From: Candidatus Tepidiaquacellales bacterium UBA6667
Lineage (GTDB): Bacteria > Bacteroidota > Ignavibacteria > Tepidaquicellales > Tepidaquicellaceae
DNA: 9,951 bases
Reading direction: 5' to 3'
Assembly: GCA_002455255.1 (NCBI GenBank)
Contig: DKKL01000011.1
Coordinates: 6,077-16,027 of the forward strand
Shown: in pieces, positions 1 to 7,237 of the stretch
Layout: every line of letters starts with the position of its first letter
How positions within the stretch are numbered: the first letter of the stretch is position 1
Made by a program: the position numbers and the translations under genes
The notes under the pieces: generated by a model
What the model saw: the letters and a program-made list of their open reading frames with translations, nothing else
Told to the model about the DNA's origin: nothing
Databases searched by the model: none

Positions 1-673
1 CGTTACAGAATAAATCAAGTATATTCTGATTTGGTTTAATAAAATTCCTTAAATATTTCCGATTTAAAGATTGATCTAAATAAAAGCCCGTTTTCTGACC
101 TTGAATTAAATTAACTGAATAATTTATATCATCAATATTAACCAAAAATTCATTTAAGTCAGTTTTATTAATATGTACGGTTTCTAAATTTTCCAAGCCC
201 TCGAGAATGCGTAAATTATTATTATTTTTTTCAATTACAGAGTTTGCATTGTAATGCCGGTTGAGAAATGAGATAATGTCATTTTTGAAATTTTCCATTC
301 CGGCAGAAAATATCTGAAATGAAAAATTATCTTGAAATCTATCAATAATCAGACCGGGTAATAAATCACTTTCACTATTAACCAATCTATAACAAAGTCT
401 ATCAGGAAAAACAGCCAATCGTCTTTTATCTGATTCTTTAATTTTATTTATAATATAATCTGAATTAATTTCGATATTATCTTTAGAAATTAATCTAAAA
501 GAAATCAAAGAATTTTTATTAAAAAAACCTTTACCTAAAAATTTTCCTGAATAAGAAAAAAGTGAAATGACATCTCCGGTTTCAGGTGTTCCATCAATTT
601 TTAATATTTCATTGCTAAAAATCCACTGATGACCGGTTAATAATCTTTTTTCTTCTTTATTTTTTAAAGTTAT
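1..673 (-). CDS. rlmI: RlmI-like class I SAM-dependent 23S rRNA (cytosine-C5) methyltransferase, partial (C-terminus beyond left edge)
   Basis: The visible 224 codons form the N-terminal half of an RlmI/YccW-type methyltransferase. Such enzymes are cytoplasmic and methylate a cytosine of 23S rRNA with S-adenosylmethionine. Seen: a PUA-like start with RLLTGHQWIFSNEI (about residues 10-23), the family segment LLPGLIIDRF (104-113), QKTGFYLDQ and NR just before the catalytic domain (about 193-204), and the beginning of SAM motif I, LDLFCN, at the edge. Roughly 170 residues, including the catalytic cysteines, lie outside. Start: the frame is open back to a stop inside the upstream glycosyltransferase gene, yet it has no ATG, GTG or TTG before the PUA domain. 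The only sensible start is ATA at 673-671, giving (M)TLKNKEEKRLL, which matches the usual family N-terminus and overlaps the upstream TAA stop as ATAA. Third gene of the bshC cluster, probably translationally coupled. The family is clear; the exact modified base is inferred. Confidence 0.85.
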   Translation of the reverse strand, partial: MTLKNKEEKRLLTGHQWIFSNEILKIDGTPETGDVISLFSYSGKFLGKGFFNKNSLISFRLISKDNIEINSDYIINKIKESDKRRLAVFPDRLCYRLVNSESDLLPGLIIDRFQDNFSFQIFSAGMENFKNDIISFLNRHYNANSVIEKNNNNLRILEGLENLETVHINKTDLNEFLVNIDDINYSVNLIQGQKTGFYLDQSLNRKYLRNFIKPNQNILDLFCN

Positions 674-1629
674 TGAATTGATAAGTTTTTTATTAGATTT
701 GTTGAAACAGGATTATCATTCATACATTTGAAGTGACCTTCAGGACAAGAGCTTCTTCCGATATGTGAACATGGGCGACATTTCAAACCATTAACTTCAA
801 AAACTACAGAAGACTCCAGTTGTGGAAAAAACCCAAACTCTTTAACAGTTGAGCCAAAAACAGCATATACTTTTTTTCCAAGTGCCTCAGTGAGATGCAT
901 TACAGCACTATCATTTGAAATCACAAATTCAGAAAAATAAATATATGTAGAAAGTTCAGGAATAGTAAGTAATCCGCACAAGTTCAGTGAATTTGAGACA
1001 TTTGAACTTATATAACTGCAAATCTCAGTATCCTCGTTAGAATTACTGCCGGTTAATATTACCTTAAAATTTTTGTTTAATAAATTTAATAAATCTATAA
1101 ATTTTTCTTTTGGGTAACGTTTTGTAAAATGTTTTGCCGAAGGAGAAACTACAATATATTTTTCATTTATCTTTGAAGTTTTTATAAATAATAATTCAGT
1201 AAGGGAAAATTTTTTTTCATCAGGAGTTAGATTAATATATTCAGGAATAGATTGAATATATTTTAAAAAAACCGGAGTAATTGTATTGAATAAATTTACT
1301 TTGAATTTTACAAGTAAAAATTTTTTTGAATTATCTTTTTTATAGTAATATATATTATCAGATTTACCTGAAATTAATAAATTAGATTTTAAATTATTCT
1401 GAAGATTGAAAATAATATCATACTTCTTGAGATTAATTTTAGGAGAATAACTTAAAATATTATTTACATACGGATTCATTTCTATAACGTGTAAAAATTC
1501 AGGTTTTGTAAGGTATGAAATTGAATAATCAGGATAATATTTTTTAAGTAGTTTTAAAAAAGGAAAAGTCAGTATAACATCACCAAGTGAAGATAACCTA
1601 ACTACTAATATTTCTTTAGGTATATTCAA
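670..1629 (-). CDS. Glycosyltransferase family 9 (heptosyltransferase-like)
   Basis: 319-residue GT9 protein of the ADP-heptose:LPS heptosyltransferase (WaaC/WaaF) fold, likely transferring a sugar to lipopolysaccharide core or another surface glycan at the cytoplasmic face of the inner membrane. Seen: the N-terminal Rossmann start ILVVRLSSLGDVIL (7-20), with D17 at the position of the family's catalytic aspartate; the second-domain strand VVSPSAKHFTKRYP; VILTGS; and the nucleotide-sugar motif SNDSAVMHLTEALGKK near residues 239-254. The C-terminus has a cysteine cluster C284, C287, C295, C302 (CRPCS..., CPEGHFKCM), which I recall from a subset of GT9 proteins. The start is TTG at 1629-1627, overlapping the TGA stop of bshC (TTGA); no later start leaves the first strand intact. 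No Shine-Dalgarno sequence is visible, so coupling to bshC is likely. Acceptor and donor cannot be read from sequence; heptose is only the family default. Confidence 0.9.
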   Translation of the reverse strand: MNIPKEILVVRLSSLGDVILTFPFLKLLKKYYPDYSISYLTKPEFLHVIEMNPYVNNILSYSPKINLKKYDIIFNLQNNLKSNLLISGKSDNIYYYKKDNSKKFLLVKFKVNLFNTITPVFLKYIQSIPEYINLTPDEKKFSLTELLFIKTSKINEKYIVVSPSAKHFTKRYPKEKFIDLLNLLNKNFKVILTGSNSNEDTEICSYISSNVSNSLNLCGLLTIPELSTYIYFSEFVISNDSAVMHLTEALGKKVYAVFGSTVKEFGFFPQLESSVVFEVNGLKCRPCSHIGRSSCPEGHFKCMNDNPVSTNLIKNLSIQ

Positions 1630-3302
1630 TTATTATTTGATGCAATATTGTTCTCGTTAATCAAATTAAGTTCAATCAATTGGTGATCAAATCCGGTTAT
1701 TTTAATATTATCTTTCAGAAAACGAATAAGATTAAATCCGTATTTATTAATGAAATAAGAAATATTGAGAACTCTTTCTTGCAATTTATTTTCGGGATAA
1801 ACATTGACTAAAATAGATTTCAATTTTTTAAAAACAACATCATTTTGTTTTAACTGAGCATCCAGAAATTTTTGTTTAAGAGGATTTAGACCTTCTATAT
1901 TTTTAAGATTTCTATTTTTAAAATTAATTGTAAGATTTTTATCAATTAATTCGAGAATATTTTCCATTTTATAGTTTGTAGCATTAATTTCATCAATGTA
2001 GCTGTTAAAAATATCGTCAATATTTGCTACATTTGAAATTTTTAAAAGTTTATCATTTAATTCTTTTGAATTAAAAAAATCAGTGAATGTAATTTCATAT
2101 TTATCTATGAAATTTTTAACTTTATTTTCAATGAGAGTTACCGAAGTTCTTGGATAGATTACGGGCATCGGAATATCAAAATGATTGTAAACACCTTTGA
2201 ACTGAGCAAAATAAGCAAGTTCGGAAGGACCTGCGATATATGCAACAGTTGGAAATATATAATCCTGAACGATTGGTCTAAGAATAACATTAGGGCTAAA
2301 GAGAGAAGCATCCGCATTTAATGAATCATTTAATTCTTCGACAGTAAATTTTTGTCGTGAATTTTTCAATCCTATGGATGAATCATCTTTTGGTTCCAAT
2401 AAATATCGGTTACCGTTATAATTATAAAATAAATTTAGCGGTTTAGGTTTAATTTGTGGTTCATAATACTGTTCAAGTTTAGCAGAAGTATCAACTACAA
2501 TTTCACAAACCTTAGGAAATGAGTTTAATTCATTTTTAAACAAAGGTGAAGCGATAGATTTTGCTTCAGGGTCGGTCGGGTCAAATAAGATTAATCCGAA
2601 ATCATCAAATAATGAATTTAGAAATCTTGCAAATGCAGTATTTAACTGAGTACCAATTCGATAACTTCTATCAATTCTATTTTCAAGTTCTTCAGAAAAA
2701 TCAGTTTTGCTAAGTAAATTTGAGACTTCATTTTTAAAAGAGTTAAAAAATTCATCAATTAAAATATTTGCAACCGGTTTTAAATATTTTTCCTGCTCGG
2801 TTCCATTCTCAAAATATTTAACATTTACCAGATTATTTTCTTTATTAATTAAATTAATATTGTTTATTTCCAAAAAATCATGATCATCAGCTTCAAGCCA
2901 GAAAACAGGAACAAATTTATACTCAGAAAATTCGTAGTTAAGCTTTTCAGCAAGTTGGATTGTATTTATTGCTTTATATACAGTATATAATGGACCTGAT
3001 AGAATGCCAACCTGTTGCCCTGTAACTACAGCGAAAGTATTGCTTTCTTCAAGTGATTTTATATTTTCAAAAGTTTTCAGAGAGGAGTTGAAGAAAGTAT
3101 TTTGTTTATGTAAAAGAATTGAAAGATCGGTTCTGTTAATATCTGAACTATTATACGATTCCTTTTTTGTGAGAATACATTTTTTAAAATCATCCTGTGA
3201 ATTGAAATTATATTCAAAAAAATTACTTAGTTTTGTAAAATCTGAAATGTAATCGATATATAGCGGATTCAAATCAGGTATTTTATTGAAATCAATTGTC
3301 AT
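1626..3302 (-). CDS. bshC: Bacillithiol biosynthesis cysteine-adding enzyme BshC
   Basis: 558 residues, a normal length for BshC. The enzyme is assigned to the last step of bacillithiol synthesis, adding cysteine to glucosaminyl-malate made by BshA and BshB, in the cytoplasm. Seen: the family signature VTGQQ (93-97) and GPLYT (103-107), then VFWLEADDHDF (133-143) in the Rossmann-like core; RPIVQDYIFPTVAYIAGPSE and PVIYPRTS in the middle; and a helical, lysine-rich coiled-coil stretch (about 435-515) ending in LQERVLNISYFINKYG, all typical of the family. ATG start at 3302-3300; no Shine-Dalgarno sequence. It is the first gene of a leftward cluster and faces the beta-helix gene across an 85-bp gap that must contain its promoter. 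No bshA or bshB is nearby, which is common. Family membership is very secure. Direct proof of the ligase reaction is weaker in the literature than for BshA/BshB. Confidence 0.95.
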   Translation of the reverse strand: MTIDFNKIPDLNPLYIDYISDFTKLSNFFEYNFNSQDDFKKCILTKKESYNSSDINRTDLSILLHKQNTFFNSSLKTFENIKSLEESNTFAVVTGQQVGILSGPLYTVYKAINTIQLAEKLNYEFSEYKFVPVFWLEADDHDFLEINNINLINKENNLVNVKYFENGTEQEKYLKPVANILIDEFFNSFKNEVSNLLSKTDFSEELENRIDRSYRIGTQLNTAFARFLNSLFDDFGLILFDPTDPEAKSIASPLFKNELNSFPKVCEIVVDTSAKLEQYYEPQIKPKPLNLFYNYNGNRYLLEPKDDSSIGLKNSRQKFTVEELNDSLNADASLFSPNVILRPIVQDYIFPTVAYIAGPSELAYFAQFKGVYNHFDIPMPVIYPRTSVTLIENKVKNFIDKYEITFTDFFNSKELNDKLLKISNVANIDDIFNSYIDEINATNYKMENILELIDKNLTINFKNRNLKNIEGLNPLKQKFLDAQLKQNDVVFKKLKSILVNVYPENKLQERVLNISYFINKYGFNLIRFLKDNIKITGFDHQLIELNLINENNIASNNN

Positions 3303-3387
3303 TTTTTAATAAACTGAAAATTAAAATTATTAGAAGTAATTTGAAGTTAGTTATTTATAAAATCTATAGAAATTCAAATAATTATTA
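3303..3387. promoter_or_regulatory. Divergent intergenic region (bshC / beta-helix gene promoters)
   Basis: This 85-bp, almost purely A/T gap separates two divergently transcribed genes and so should carry both promoters. On the plus strand TTGAAG (3341-3346) and TATAGA (3365-3370) are 18 bp apart, a 4/6 match to each sigma-70 box, which would start transcription about 10 nt before the ATG at 3388. In DNA this AT-rich such a match can arise by chance. I found no clear Bacteroidota-type TAnnTTTG box on either strand, and no Shine-Dalgarno sequence before either start. Confidence 0.3.
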
Positions 3388-4893
3388 ATGAAAAAAATTA
3401 TTTATTTAGTATTGTTTTTAGCAGCAATGAATTCAGAAATATTTGCAAATTATTCAACACCAGGAACAAATAAAAGATGGAATTTGGATAGTCTTGTAGT
3501 AAATTCAGGCGGAGTTGTTACATTTTCATCAGGAAGTTACAATATAAATGATACACTTATAATTTCCGCAAGCGATACGGTATCTATACTAAACAACGGA
3601 ATATTACGTTTAGCACAATCAGTATTTATAGATGTGTATGGTACATTGAAAATTATGCCACCGGATTCTGTAAAGATAACGGCACAGGACACAGTGGCAA
3701 AATATCTTGGGTTCAGATTCAATGAATTTGCTGATGCGTCAGTTTTACAAAAAATGATTATGGAGTATGGAAATTCAATAAGATTGCTTGATTGTGATAT
3801 GTTAATTAATAATTGTATAATAAGAAATAATACACAAAACAGCACTTTCGGAAACGCAGCAATTTCAATATTCAGGTCAAATGCCATTATCTCAAACAAT
3901 AAAATATTCAGAAACAGAGTCGCAGCGATTCAGTCAGGTGCAAATATTGCATCATCACCGCAGATAATAGATAATGAAATTTATGAGAATAATATAAACA
4001 ATGCAAATGTTCCTCAAATAAACTGGGGAGCAACACTGAGCAATCCGCCAATGATTATAAGAGGAAACAAGATTAGAGGTTTATATACAAATGCCGGAGG
4101 GATAGCAATGTTAGCAGTTGGGTCAGCCAATGTAATAATCGAAAATAATGAAATTAAATTTAACAGATATGGAATTGCATTATTAAGCGGTAATATAAAT
4201 GCTGTTATAAATAATAATATAATTGACAGCAATAACATACAGGGAAATCCTGCATTAGGTGGGAGTGGTATAAATTTAAGTGGTAACTCTACATTAGTTG
4301 CAATAATAAAAAGAAATTATATCAGAGGAAATTTATGGGGAGTAACAATTCAAGGAACAGCGAAGCCAAATTTGGGAAATGTATTTAACTTAGATACATC
4401 AGATAACGGTTTAAATCAGATTTATGGAAACTGGAATACAGGAAAAATTTATGATTTATTTAACAATACACCGGATTCAATTTATGCGCAAAATAATTAT
4501 TGGGGAACGACAATACAGGATTCAATTGAAGCACATATATTCCACAGAAATGACAGTCTTGCATTAGGGTATGTAAATTACATTCCATTCAGAACCGTAA
4601 CAGATATAAAAACAAAAGAGTTAAGCATCACTAATTACAGTATTTTGAATGTATATCCTAACCCATTTAATCCGGAAACAACGATTGAGTTTGGATTAAA
4701 CACATCACAGTTTATTCAAATAAACATATATGATATATCAGGGAAACTAATAGAAACGATATTGAATAAAAACCTAAATCAAGGAATTCACAGATTAAAT
4801 TGGAATGCCGGGAAACGTAATTCGGGAGTTTATTTTCTGAGAATTACAGGAAAAGATTATAATAAAACCCAGAAGATATTATTATTAAAATAA
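3388..4893 (+). CDS. Secreted right-handed beta-helix protein with type IX secretion C-terminal sorting domain
   Basis: 501 residues, exported. Seen: a Sec signal peptide (M1 to about A20, KK then a hydrophobic core ending ...EIFA); an N-terminal segment setting up the solenoid; then from about residue 125 to 380 short Asn/Ile-rich repeats of the parallel beta-helix (PbH1) type, such as NNCIIRNN, ISNNKIFRN, IIDNEIYEN, IENNEIKFNRYGI and INNNIIDSNN. The helix ends in a cap NNYWGTT...IEAHIF...LGYVNYIPF that is common in these proteins. Residues 420-501 form a Por/T9SS-type C-terminal domain: YPNPFNPETTIEFGL, IYDISGKLIETI, W.....SGVYFLRI, KILLLK. Such domains direct outer-membrane passage and surface attachment or release by the PorU sortase. 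Beta-helix proteins of this kind often bind or cleave polysaccharide, but no catalytic motif is recognisable, so the substrate is unknown. Monocistronic, followed by a strong terminator. Confidence 0.9.
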   Translation: MKKIIYLVLFLAAMNSEIFANYSTPGTNKRWNLDSLVVNSGGVVTFSSGSYNINDTLIISASDTVSILNNGILRLAQSVFIDVYGTLKIMPPDSVKITAQDTVAKYLGFRFNEFADASVLQKMIMEYGNSIRLLDCDMLINNCIIRNNTQNSTFGNAAISIFRSNAIISNNKIFRNRVAAIQSGANIASSPQIIDNEIYENNINNANVPQINWGATLSNPPMIIRGNKIRGLYTNAGGIAMLAVGSANVIIENNEIKFNRYGIALLSGNINAVINNNIIDSNNIQGNPALGGSGINLSGNSTLVAIIKRNYIRGNLWGVTIQGTAKPNLGNVFNLDTSDNGLNQIYGNWNTGKIYDLFNNTPDSIYAQNNYWGTTIQDSIEAHIFHRNDSLALGYVNYIPFRTVTDIKTKELSITNYSILNVYPNPFNPETTIEFGLNTSQFIQINIYDISGKLIETILNKNLNQGIHRLNWNAGKRNSGVYFLRITGKDYNKTQKILLLK

Positions 4894-4901
4894 TTTAAAT
4901 G

Positions 4902-4937
4902 AAACTCCATCAAAAACTATAGTAATTGATGGAGTTT
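4902..4937. terminator. Rho-independent terminator, probably bidirectional
   Basis: Perfect 12-bp inverted repeat: AAACTCCATCAA (4902-4913) pairs with TTGATGGAGTTT (4926-4937) around a 12-nt loop. On the plus strand it is followed by a T-rich tract (TTTTGTATTTTTT, 4935-4947), so it ends the beta-helix gene 8 nt after its stop. It lies 17 nt past the stop of the converging pdaD gene; on that strand the trailing sequence is A/T-rich but less U-pure, so it may serve both genes with unequal strength. Confidence 0.88.
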
Positions 4938-4954
4938 TGTATTTTTTGATATAT

Positions 4955-5500
4955 TTAAGGTAACATTACAGCACAAGCAATAGTTGTAGTCCAAAGCCCA
5001 TGTTTATCACCTTCAGCGGACTGAGTAATATTAAAAGATTTAAATATTTTATTGCTTGATTTATACACATTTTCCCTCTCATTCCACGCTTTTTCAGGAT
5101 CAAATTCAACTCCTAAGGTAGTAGCGAGCATTGTGGCAGCGAGATCTTCAGCATATTCACCTGAAACTTTTTCGGTTTGACCATACGGATGATGTTCAGA
5201 AATGTAACCATAATGAGAATCATCAGACGGTAAAGCAACCCCAATAGAAGAAGCAATTAACCTATTTGGTTCATTTGTAAAGTTTCGTGCCATCACACAA
5301 AAAGTGATAGAACCCGGTTCGATTAGGTTTACACCTTGTTTTTTTGTGATTCTTCTGCAACCGGCAGGATAGATACTCGATACCATAACAAGATTACATT
5401 TTTCAATACCTGCACCTCTTAATGCAAGTTCAAAAGATTGCAGATAATCTTTGTGTCTTCCGACACCTTTGGTAAAAAATAATTTGGTTGGTTTAAACAA
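4955..5500 (-). CDS. pdaD: Pyruvoyl-dependent arginine decarboxylase
   Basis: 181 residues; decarboxylates arginine to agmatine, the entry to polyamine synthesis, in the cytoplasm. Enzymes of this family cleave themselves between two serines so that the second becomes the pyruvoyl cofactor. The cleavage motif is visible as VSSIYPAGC, predicting a cut between S41 and S42 and a beta chain of 41 residues. Other family segments: RNFTNEPNRLIASSIGVA, the conserved ISEHHPYGQ region and EYAEDLAATMLATTLG. Length fits the family (about 160-200). The start is TTG at 5500-5498, chosen because GAGGAG lies 7 nt upstream and because the protein then begins as family members do (MFKPTKLFFTKGVG). It follows tyrS after 4 nt and is the last gene of the smpB-tyrS-pdaD cluster, so it should share their transcript. 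No downstream agmatine-processing gene is present in the window. Confidence 0.95.
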   Translation of the reverse strand: MFKPTKLFFTKGVGRHKDYLQSFELALRGAGIEKCNLVMVSSIYPAGCRRITKKQGVNLIEPGSITFCVMARNFTNEPNRLIASSIGVALPSDDSHYGYISEHHPYGQTEKVSGEYAEDLAATMLATTLGVEFDPEKAWNERENVYKSSNKIFKSFNITQSAEGDKHGLWTTTIACAVMLP

Positions 5501-5504
5501 TGTC

Positions 5505-6740
5505 TTACTCCTCAGGTATTTTTTTAATTATTTTAATAAAGTTTCTTTTTCCCTTTTGAAGAATGAATTCAGAAGGATATGTTTGGTCAATAATGGTTTT
5601 TACGTCAATAATTTTTTTTTGGTCAATTTGGATAGCACCTTGCTCAATCATTTTTCTTGATTCGGTCAAAGAAGAAGTTAATCCGGTTTCAACGAGCAAC
5701 TTAGATAACTGAATATCATTAATATTTAAATCAAACTCATTTATGTCATCAGGAATTTCTTTTTTAATAAAGATTTTATCAAATTCATCAATTGCTTTAT
5801 TAGCTGTATCTTCATCGTAATATAATTTTACAATTTCAAAACCAAGTTTTCTTTTTAAATCACGAGGATTATTCTTTTCATCTTCCAGTTGAGATTTAAT
5901 TTCTGCGAGTTCACTTAAAGATAAGTGAGTTCCCAATTGAAAATATTTAAAAATAAGTATATCCGGAATAGACATAGTTTTTCCAAAAATATCTAGCGGA
6001 GGATCAGAAATCCCTATTGCATTACCAAGAGATTTACTCATTTTTTCGCTTCCATCAGTACCTTCCAGCAACGGCATGGTAATAACAACCTGAGGTTCTT
6101 TATTAAATCGTTTTTGCATATCTCTCCCGACAAGATTATTAAATCTCTGATCTGTACCACCTAATTCTACGTCAGCGTCAATAGCATAAGAATCATAACC
6201 CTGCATAATTGGATATAAAATTTCATGCATTGAAATTTCTTGATGTTCCTTCAATCTTTTTTCAAAGTCATCTCTTTCTAAAATTCTCTGAACGGTAAAT
6301 TTTCCGAGTAAATTAATTAAATCTAAGAGAGATAATTTTGATAACCATTGTGAATTATTTACAATTTTAGTTTTATCTTTTAGTAAAATTTTACCGGCTT
6401 GTTCAAAATAAGTTTTACCATTCTCCACTGCTTCTTCAAACGAAAGCTGAGGACGTGCCTTTTTTCTTCCTGTAGGGTCACCAATAATTGCAGTGAAATC
6501 ACCTATAATTAATATAGCTTCATGCCCCAAATCTTGAAACTGCCTGAGTTTGTTAAGCACAACACTATGCCCAATATGCAAATCAGGTTTAGAAGGATCA
6601 CAACCTAATTTAATTTTTAATGGAATTTTTTCTTTATAGGATTTATAAAGTTTATTTAAAAGTTCATCTTCAGGAATGATATCTACAGTTCCTGATTTAA
6701 TAATTTCAAATTGTTCTTTTACCGGAGGGAATAAGTTCAT
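5505..6740 (-). CDS. tyrS: Tyrosyl-tRNA synthetase (TyrZ-type bacterial form)
   Basis: 411 residues; charges tRNA-Tyr with tyrosine in the cytoplasm, as a class I synthetase dimer. Seen: GCDPSKPDLHIGHS with HIGH at 55-58, DFTAIIGDPTGR (81-92), the tyrosine-pocket region YDSYAIDADVELGGTDQRFN (about 182-201), and the KMSKS loop at 233-237 followed by SLGN. A C-terminal S4-like RNA-binding domain covers roughly 343-405 (LSKLLVETGL, SRKMIEQGAIQID). Both ATP-binding signatures are intact. Length and the ADVELGGTDQ segment fit the longer bacterial TyrRS group rather than the B. stearothermophilus TyrS type. ATG at 6740-6738 overlaps the smpB TGA stop (ATGA), indicating coupled translation. No T-box leader is present, nor is there room for one between the genes. 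Confidence 0.97.
   Translation of the reverse strand: MNLFPPVKEQFEIIKSGTVDIIPEDELLNKLYKSYKEKIPLKIKLGCDPSKPDLHIGHSVVLNKLRQFQDLGHEAILIIGDFTAIIGDPTGRKKARPQLSFEEAVENGKTYFEQAGKILLKDKTKIVNNSQWLSKLSLLDLINLLGKFTVQRILERDDFEKRLKEHQEISMHEILYPIMQGYDSYAIDADVELGGTDQRFNNLVGRDMQKRFNKEPQVVITMPLLEGTDGSEKMSKSLGNAIGISDPPLDIFGKTMSIPDILIFKYFQLGTHLSLSELAEIKSQLEDEKNNPRDLKRKLGFEIVKLYYDEDTANKAIDEFDKIFIKKEIPDDINEFDLNINDIQLSKLLVETGLTSSLTESRKMIEQGAIQIDQKKIIDVKTIIDQTYPSEFILQKGKRNFIKIIKKIPEE
5508..5513 (-). promoter_or_regulatory. Shine-Dalgarno sequence of pdaD inside the tyrS 3' end
   Basis: On the minus strand, GAGGAG forms the last two sense codons of tyrS (Glu-Glu) directly before its TAA stop, and sits 7 nt upstream of the pdaD TTG start. 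This is the only strong ribosome binding site seen in the window; it supports the TTG start and lets pdaD be initiated independently of, or by reinitiation after, tyrS. Confidence 0.75.
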
Positions 6741-7186
6741 AATCTGTTTAAATTTCTTTCCTGTTCTCTTTTTTTAATTGTTTCCCGTTTATCGTATATT
6801 TTTTTACCTCTTGCAAGAGCGAGTTCCGCTTTTGCGATTGAGTTTTTAAAATAGAGTTTCAAAGGTACGAGAGTTAATCCTTTTTGTTCTAAAGCTGTCT
6901 TAATTTTTTTAATCTGATAATTGTGAAAAAGCAGTTTTCTTGGTCGAGTTGGTTCGTGATTATTAAGGTTTCCAAATTTATATTCATTAATGTGACAATT
7001 TAGTAACCAAATTTCACCTTTTCTTAACTTAGCAAAACTTTCCTGAAGGTTAGCTTTCCCTTCTCTGAGAGATTTAACTTCCGTCCCTGTTAAAACCAAA
7101 CCTGCTTCAAATTTATCAATAATTTCATATTGAAAATTTGCCTTTCGGTTTGAAACAATTATTTTGACTTTGTCATTATCACTCAT
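6737..7186 (-). CDS. smpB: SsrA-binding protein SmpB
   Basis: 149 residues, standard length. SmpB binds tmRNA and brings it to ribosomes stalled on broken mRNA, for trans-translation and tagging of the nascent chain. Seen: NRKANFQYEI near the N-terminus, EAGLVLTGTEVKSLREGKANL (27-47), the conserved HINEYKFGN, RPRKLLFH (81-88), GLTLVPLKLYF (103-113), the RNA-binding ARGKKIYDKRE (125-135), and a basic C-terminal tail KKREQERNLNRL that in known structures enters the mRNA channel. All expected blocks are intact. ATG start at 7186-7184, with no Shine-Dalgarno sequence. First gene of a leftward cluster with tyrS and pdaD, divergent from the metallo-beta-lactamase-fold gene. The tmRNA gene (ssrA) is not in this window. 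Confidence 0.97.
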   Translation of the reverse strand: MSDNDKVKIIVSNRKANFQYEIIDKFEAGLVLTGTEVKSLREGKANLQESFAKLRKGEIWLLNCHINEYKFGNLNNHEPTRPRKLLFHNYQIKKIKTALEQKGLTLVPLKLYFKNSIAKAELALARGKKIYDKRETIKKREQERNLNRL

Positions 7187-7237
7187 TAATTTTATGTAAA
7201 ATATTTATAATTAAAAGTAAAATCAATTTAATACTAT
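7187..7237. promoter_or_regulatory. Divergent intergenic region (smpB / MBL-fold gene)
   Basis: Only 51 bp, nearly all A/T, separate the two divergent start codons, so both promoters must be packed into it or lie partly inside the coding regions. Several TATAAT- and TTTAAT-like strings occur, but none can be singled out by eye. No Shine-Dalgarno sequence is seen before either ATG. Confidence 0.35.

Noticed and set aside
660..700. Frameshift or fusion between the GT9 gene and rlmI to explain the missing ATG
   Set aside because: The GT9 protein ends at a natural place and the rlmI N-terminus is complete from ATA onward, so no coding sequence is lost. An unusual start is the simpler reading.
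3004..3252. 82-codon open frame on the plus strand
   Set aside because: Lies entirely antisense to the conserved N-terminal region of bshC, has no recognisable motif, and its composition follows from the opposite strand.
3537..4238. Two minus-strand open frames (3537-3899 and 4014-4238) opposite the beta-helix gene
   Set aside because: The beta-helix repeats, signal peptide and sorting domain show the plus strand is coding. The hydrophobic look of the antisense frames comes from reversed Asn/Ile-rich codons.
5451..5660. 69-codon open frame on the plus strand across the tyrS/pdaD junction
   Set aside because: Antisense to the S4 domain of tyrS and the start of pdaD, both well supported; no motif or ribosome binding site.
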